Origin: Vicinamibacteria bacterium
Lineage (GTDB): Bacteria > Acidobacteriota > Vicinamibacteria > Fen-336 > JAGNNV01
NCBI GenBank assembly: GCA_016650185.1
Contig: JAENWE010000037.1
Span: 1 to 8,584 of the forward strand
Direction of reading: 5' to 3'
DNA: 8,584 nt
The notes beneath the pieces were generated by a model that saw only the letters and a list, made by a program, of their open reading frames with translations, was not told the origin of the DNA and searched no databases. Shown in pieces: positions 6,500-8,584 of this stretch. Position 1 is the stretch's first letter, and each line of letters opens with the position of its first letter. Both the position numbers and the translations under genes were made by a program.

Positions 6500-7584
6500 G
6501 AAGACGCGTGGATCAGTGGGTGCCCGCCCTGCACCGCGGTGATGCCATCGGCGATTCGGCGCTCCTGATGCGCGACGCTCTGAGGTCCTGGGGGTTTGTT
6601 TCGGACATCTACGCCTACAACCAGGACCCGGGCGTTTCCGCTGTGCCCTTTCAACATTGGCGCGAGGGAGACGCGGACGACATCGTCCTTTTCCACTACG
6701 CCCTGATCTCCCCCATGAACGACGCGTTCGCCAAGACCGCCTCCAGGCGCGTGCTTCAGTACCACAACATCACCCCACCCCACTTCTTTGCTTCCTGGGA
6801 CAAGGAGATCTACAAGATCCTCGCTCAGGGCCGGCAGGGCCTGGCCGCGCTCGGCCCTGTGACCACGCTGGCCCTGGGCGACAGCGAATTCAACCGCGCG
6901 GAGCTTCAAAGTCAAGGCTTCGAGAAGACCGGCGTACTTCCGATCGCCCTCGACTTTCGCCGCTATTCGAAGCCCGCGAACGCGGCGCTCAAGAGACGCC
7001 TGGCTGACTCCCGAACGAACATTCTCTTTGTCGGTCGGATCGCCCCGAACAAACGGCACGACAATCTTTTGAGAGTCCTGGCGTACTTCAAGAAGAACAT
7101 CTCGAGCGCGGTCCGGCTGCTCGCGGTCGGGAAGCACCCGCGCCGAGAAACCGGCGTGGGGGCGCCAATTGAAGCGCACTATCTCGATGCTCTGACCCGC
7201 CTGTACTCCGACCTGGGAGTCGAGCCCCAAGACGTGGTGTTCACGGACGGTGTGCCGCACGAAGACCTCCTGGCCTACTATGAGAGCGCCCACGTTTTCG
7301 TGTCGATGTCCGAGCACGAGGGTTTCGGGGTGCCCTTGGTTGAGGCCATGTTGAAACAGGTGCCCATCGTCGCCCTCTCCGGCACCGCGGTGGGAGAGAC
7401 CCTCGGCGAAGCCGGCCTTCAGTTTGCCCGTCCGGACATCGTCGAGTTTGCGGAGGCCGCGGCTCTGCTGTCGAAGCCAGGCCGCGCGCGTGAGACGATT
7501 CTGCGCGGCCAGAAAAGGCGCGTTCAGGACTTCGCGACGGAGACGACTCTCGGCAAACTTCGCGATCTGGTGAGCCAGCTCTGA
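6496..7584 (+). CDS. B3: GT4-family glycosyltransferase, subtype B (divergent copy)
   Basis: A 362-aa retaining GT-B-fold glycosyltransferase. The ATG at 6496 overlaps the A2 stop (ATGA); its ribosome-binding site is weak, so translation probably depends on coupling. Seen: ALHRGDAIGDSAL replacing the GDAIGNEA form of B1 and B2, FHYALIS, QYHNITPPHFF, SEFNRAEL, the donor-site GRIAPNK (R181, K186), and EX7E in SEHEGFGVPLVEAM (E275, E283). It is the most divergent of the three B proteins: it has a short extra loop around 214-224 (HPRRETGVGAP) after the VGK strand, and after EX7E it reads ALSGTAVGETL where B1 and B2 have a Y/F-D-A-x-AV-x-ET run. Catalytic motifs are complete, so it should be active; sugar specificity is unknown and may differ from B1 and B2. 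Confidence 0.92.
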   Translation: MRRRVDQWVPALHRGDAIGDSALLMRDALRSWGFVSDIYAYNQDPGVSAVPFQHWREGDADDIVLFHYALISPMNDAFAKTASRRVLQYHNITPPHFFASWDKEIYKILAQGRQGLAALGPVTTLALGDSEFNRAELQSQGFEKTGVLPIALDFRRYSKPANAALKRRLADSRTNILFVGRIAPNKRHDNLLRVLAYFKKNISSAVRLLAVGKHPRRETGVGAPIEAHYLDALTRLYSDLGVEPQDVVFTDGVPHEDLLAYYESAHVFVSMSEHEGFGVPLVEAMLKQVPIVALSGTAVGETLGEAGLQFARPDIVEFAEAAALLSKPGRARETILRGQKRRVQDFATETTLGKLRDLVSQL

Positions 7585-8584
7585 TGCCGCGCTCCATCGC
7601 GATCGTGGTTCAGCGCTACGGCATCGATCTGGTCGGTGGCTCCGAAACGCTGGCCCGCGAGTACGCCGAACGGCTCACCGGCCGGGACTTCGAGGTGACG
7701 GTGTTCACCACCACCGCGCGCGACTATGTCACCTGGCGATCGGAATATCCCGCTGGAGAGTCGGTCGAGCGTGGAGTGCGGATCCGGCGTTTCATTCCCG
7801 AGCGGGAACGTGATCTGCTGGCCTTCAACGCTCTCGTGGAGCCTATGTACGAGCGCGCGACCAGCGCCGCCGACGAGCGGATGTTCCTCGAATCCCAGGG
7901 TCCGTTCGTTCCGAGCCTCATCGAGGGACTGCGCCTGGAAGCCAGCCGTTACGAGGCGGTTCTCTTCTTCACCTACCTCTACTATCCGACCGTCGAAGGC
8001 GTTCGCGTGGCCGGAGAGAAGGCGGTTTTTATTCCCACCGCCCACGACGAGCCGCCTCTCCGCTTCGCCATTTTCAAGAGCGCTTTTGAGGGCGTCCGCA
8101 GCTACGCTTTCTGTTCCGCGCCGGAGGCCCGCCTTGTCGCTTCACGCTTCGATATCTCGAAATGTTCTCAAGCGGTGGTGGGCATCGGGGTTGAGCCTGG
8201 CGGAGCGCCCGATGTCGAAGAGTTCAGGATTGTGCGGCGCATCGAGCGCCCGTACCTGCTGTACGCCGGCCGGATCGACGCCGGCAAGGGCTGCGACGAG
8301 ATGATGCGTTTTTACGAGCGCGCCCAGGCCGACATCATGGGCTGTCCCGACCTATTCCTGATCGGGAACCTGGCCATGCCCCTTCCACCCATACCGCGGC
8401 TTCGCCACCTCGGGTTCGTTTCGGAAGAAGACAAAAGGGCGGCGATGGCCGGTGCGCAGGCTCTCATTTGCCCGAGCCCCCACGAGAGCCTATCGATCAC
8501 TCTCCTCGAGGCCCTGTCGCTTGGGACCCCGGTCCTGGCGTCGTCGAAATCCGACGTCCTCGTGGACCATTGTCTCAAGAGCCA
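7584..8584 (+). CDS. A3: GT4-family glycosyltransferase, subtype A (3' partial)
   Basis: The frame opens at ATG 7584, sharing one base with the B3 stop (TGATG), with GGTGAG at 7569-7574 upstream. It stays open to the window edge, giving 333 visible residues; by comparison with A1 and A2 about 50-80 C-terminal residues are missing. Seen: IAIVVQRYG, the GGSE loop (18-21), TTTARDY with a following Trp, FFTYLYYPT, PTAHDEPPLRF, the donor-site GRIDAGK (R230, K235), and EX7E in HESLSITLLEAL (E301, E309). It departs from A1 and A2 at several signature sites: TTT for TTC, PTAHDE for PTAE[DE]D, GRIDAGK for GRID-x-NK, and VLVDHCLKS for VL-x-GQCRRS. The last is just before the truncation. It is clearly the same family but an older or faster-evolving copy, so it may use another donor or acceptor. 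Confidence 0.9.
   Translation, partial: MPRSIAIVVQRYGIDLVGGSETLAREYAERLTGRDFEVTVFTTTARDYVTWRSEYPAGESVERGVRIRRFIPERERDLLAFNALVEPMYERATSAADERMFLESQGPFVPSLIEGLRLEASRYEAVLFFTYLYYPTVEGVRVAGEKAVFIPTAHDEPPLRFAIFKSAFEGVRSYAFCSAPEARLVASRFDISKCSQAVVGIGVEPGGAPDVEEFRIVRRIERPYLLYAGRIDAGKGCDEMMRFYERAQADIMGCPDLFLIGNLAMPLPPIPRLRHLGFVSEEDKRAAMAGAQALICPSPHESLSITLLEALSLGTPVLASSKSDVLVDHCLKS

Noticed and set aside
6424..7317. Minus-strand open frame opposite B3 (297 codons)
   Set aside because: Shadow of B3; translation resembles no known protein and has atypical composition.
7726..8304. Plus-strand 192-codon frame inside A3
   Set aside because: Ser/Arg/Pro-rich frame overlapping A3, whose own frame shows GGSE, GRIDAGK and EX7E.

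Overview
This is a GC-rich, entirely plus-strand stretch of a surface-polysaccharide (O-antigen, capsule or exopolysaccharide type) biosynthesis cluster from a bacterium. Gene content and base composition suggest a high-GC, probably Gram-negative-type organism (Deltaproteobacteria/Myxococcota- or Acidobacteriota-like), but nothing here fixes the phylum. There are no RNA genes, mobile elements or CRISPR arrays, and I see no convincing promoter or terminator. Coding density is almost 100 percent; the only gap between genes is 52 bases (1430-1481).

Layout: (1) 1-899, a polytopic UbiA-superfamily prenyltransferase resembling decaprenyl-phosphate phosphoribosyltransferase, cut at its 5' end; (2) 896-1429, a 177-aa non-enzymatic-looking helical protein, here called CC-1; (3) 1482-2678, GT4 glycosyltransferase of subtype A (A1); (4) 2675-3805, GT4 of subtype B (B1); (5) 3802-4884, a second subtype-B GT4 (B2), a tandem paralogue of B1; (6) 4881-5324, CC-2, a 147-aa paralogue of CC-1; (7) 5321-6499, A2; (8) 6496-7584, B3; (9) 7584 to the right edge, A3, cut at its 3' end. 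Except across the 52-base gap, every stop codon overlaps the next start (ATGA, GTGA or TGATG), so the genes look like one translationally coupled operon.

The striking feature is modularity. The eight genes after the prenyltransferase come from only three families (CC, A, B), arranged CC-A-B-B then CC-A-B-A. This looks like a duplicated and diverged cassette in which a small helical protein heads each block of retaining GT4 enzymes. The plausible combined job is stepwise assembly of a glycan on a polyprenyl carrier at the inner face of the membrane. The prenyltransferase may supply a polyprenyl-phosphate pentose donor, the six GT4 enzymes add sugars, and the CC proteins may organise the enzymes. 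The scaffold role is inference, and no sugar specificity can be read from the sequence.
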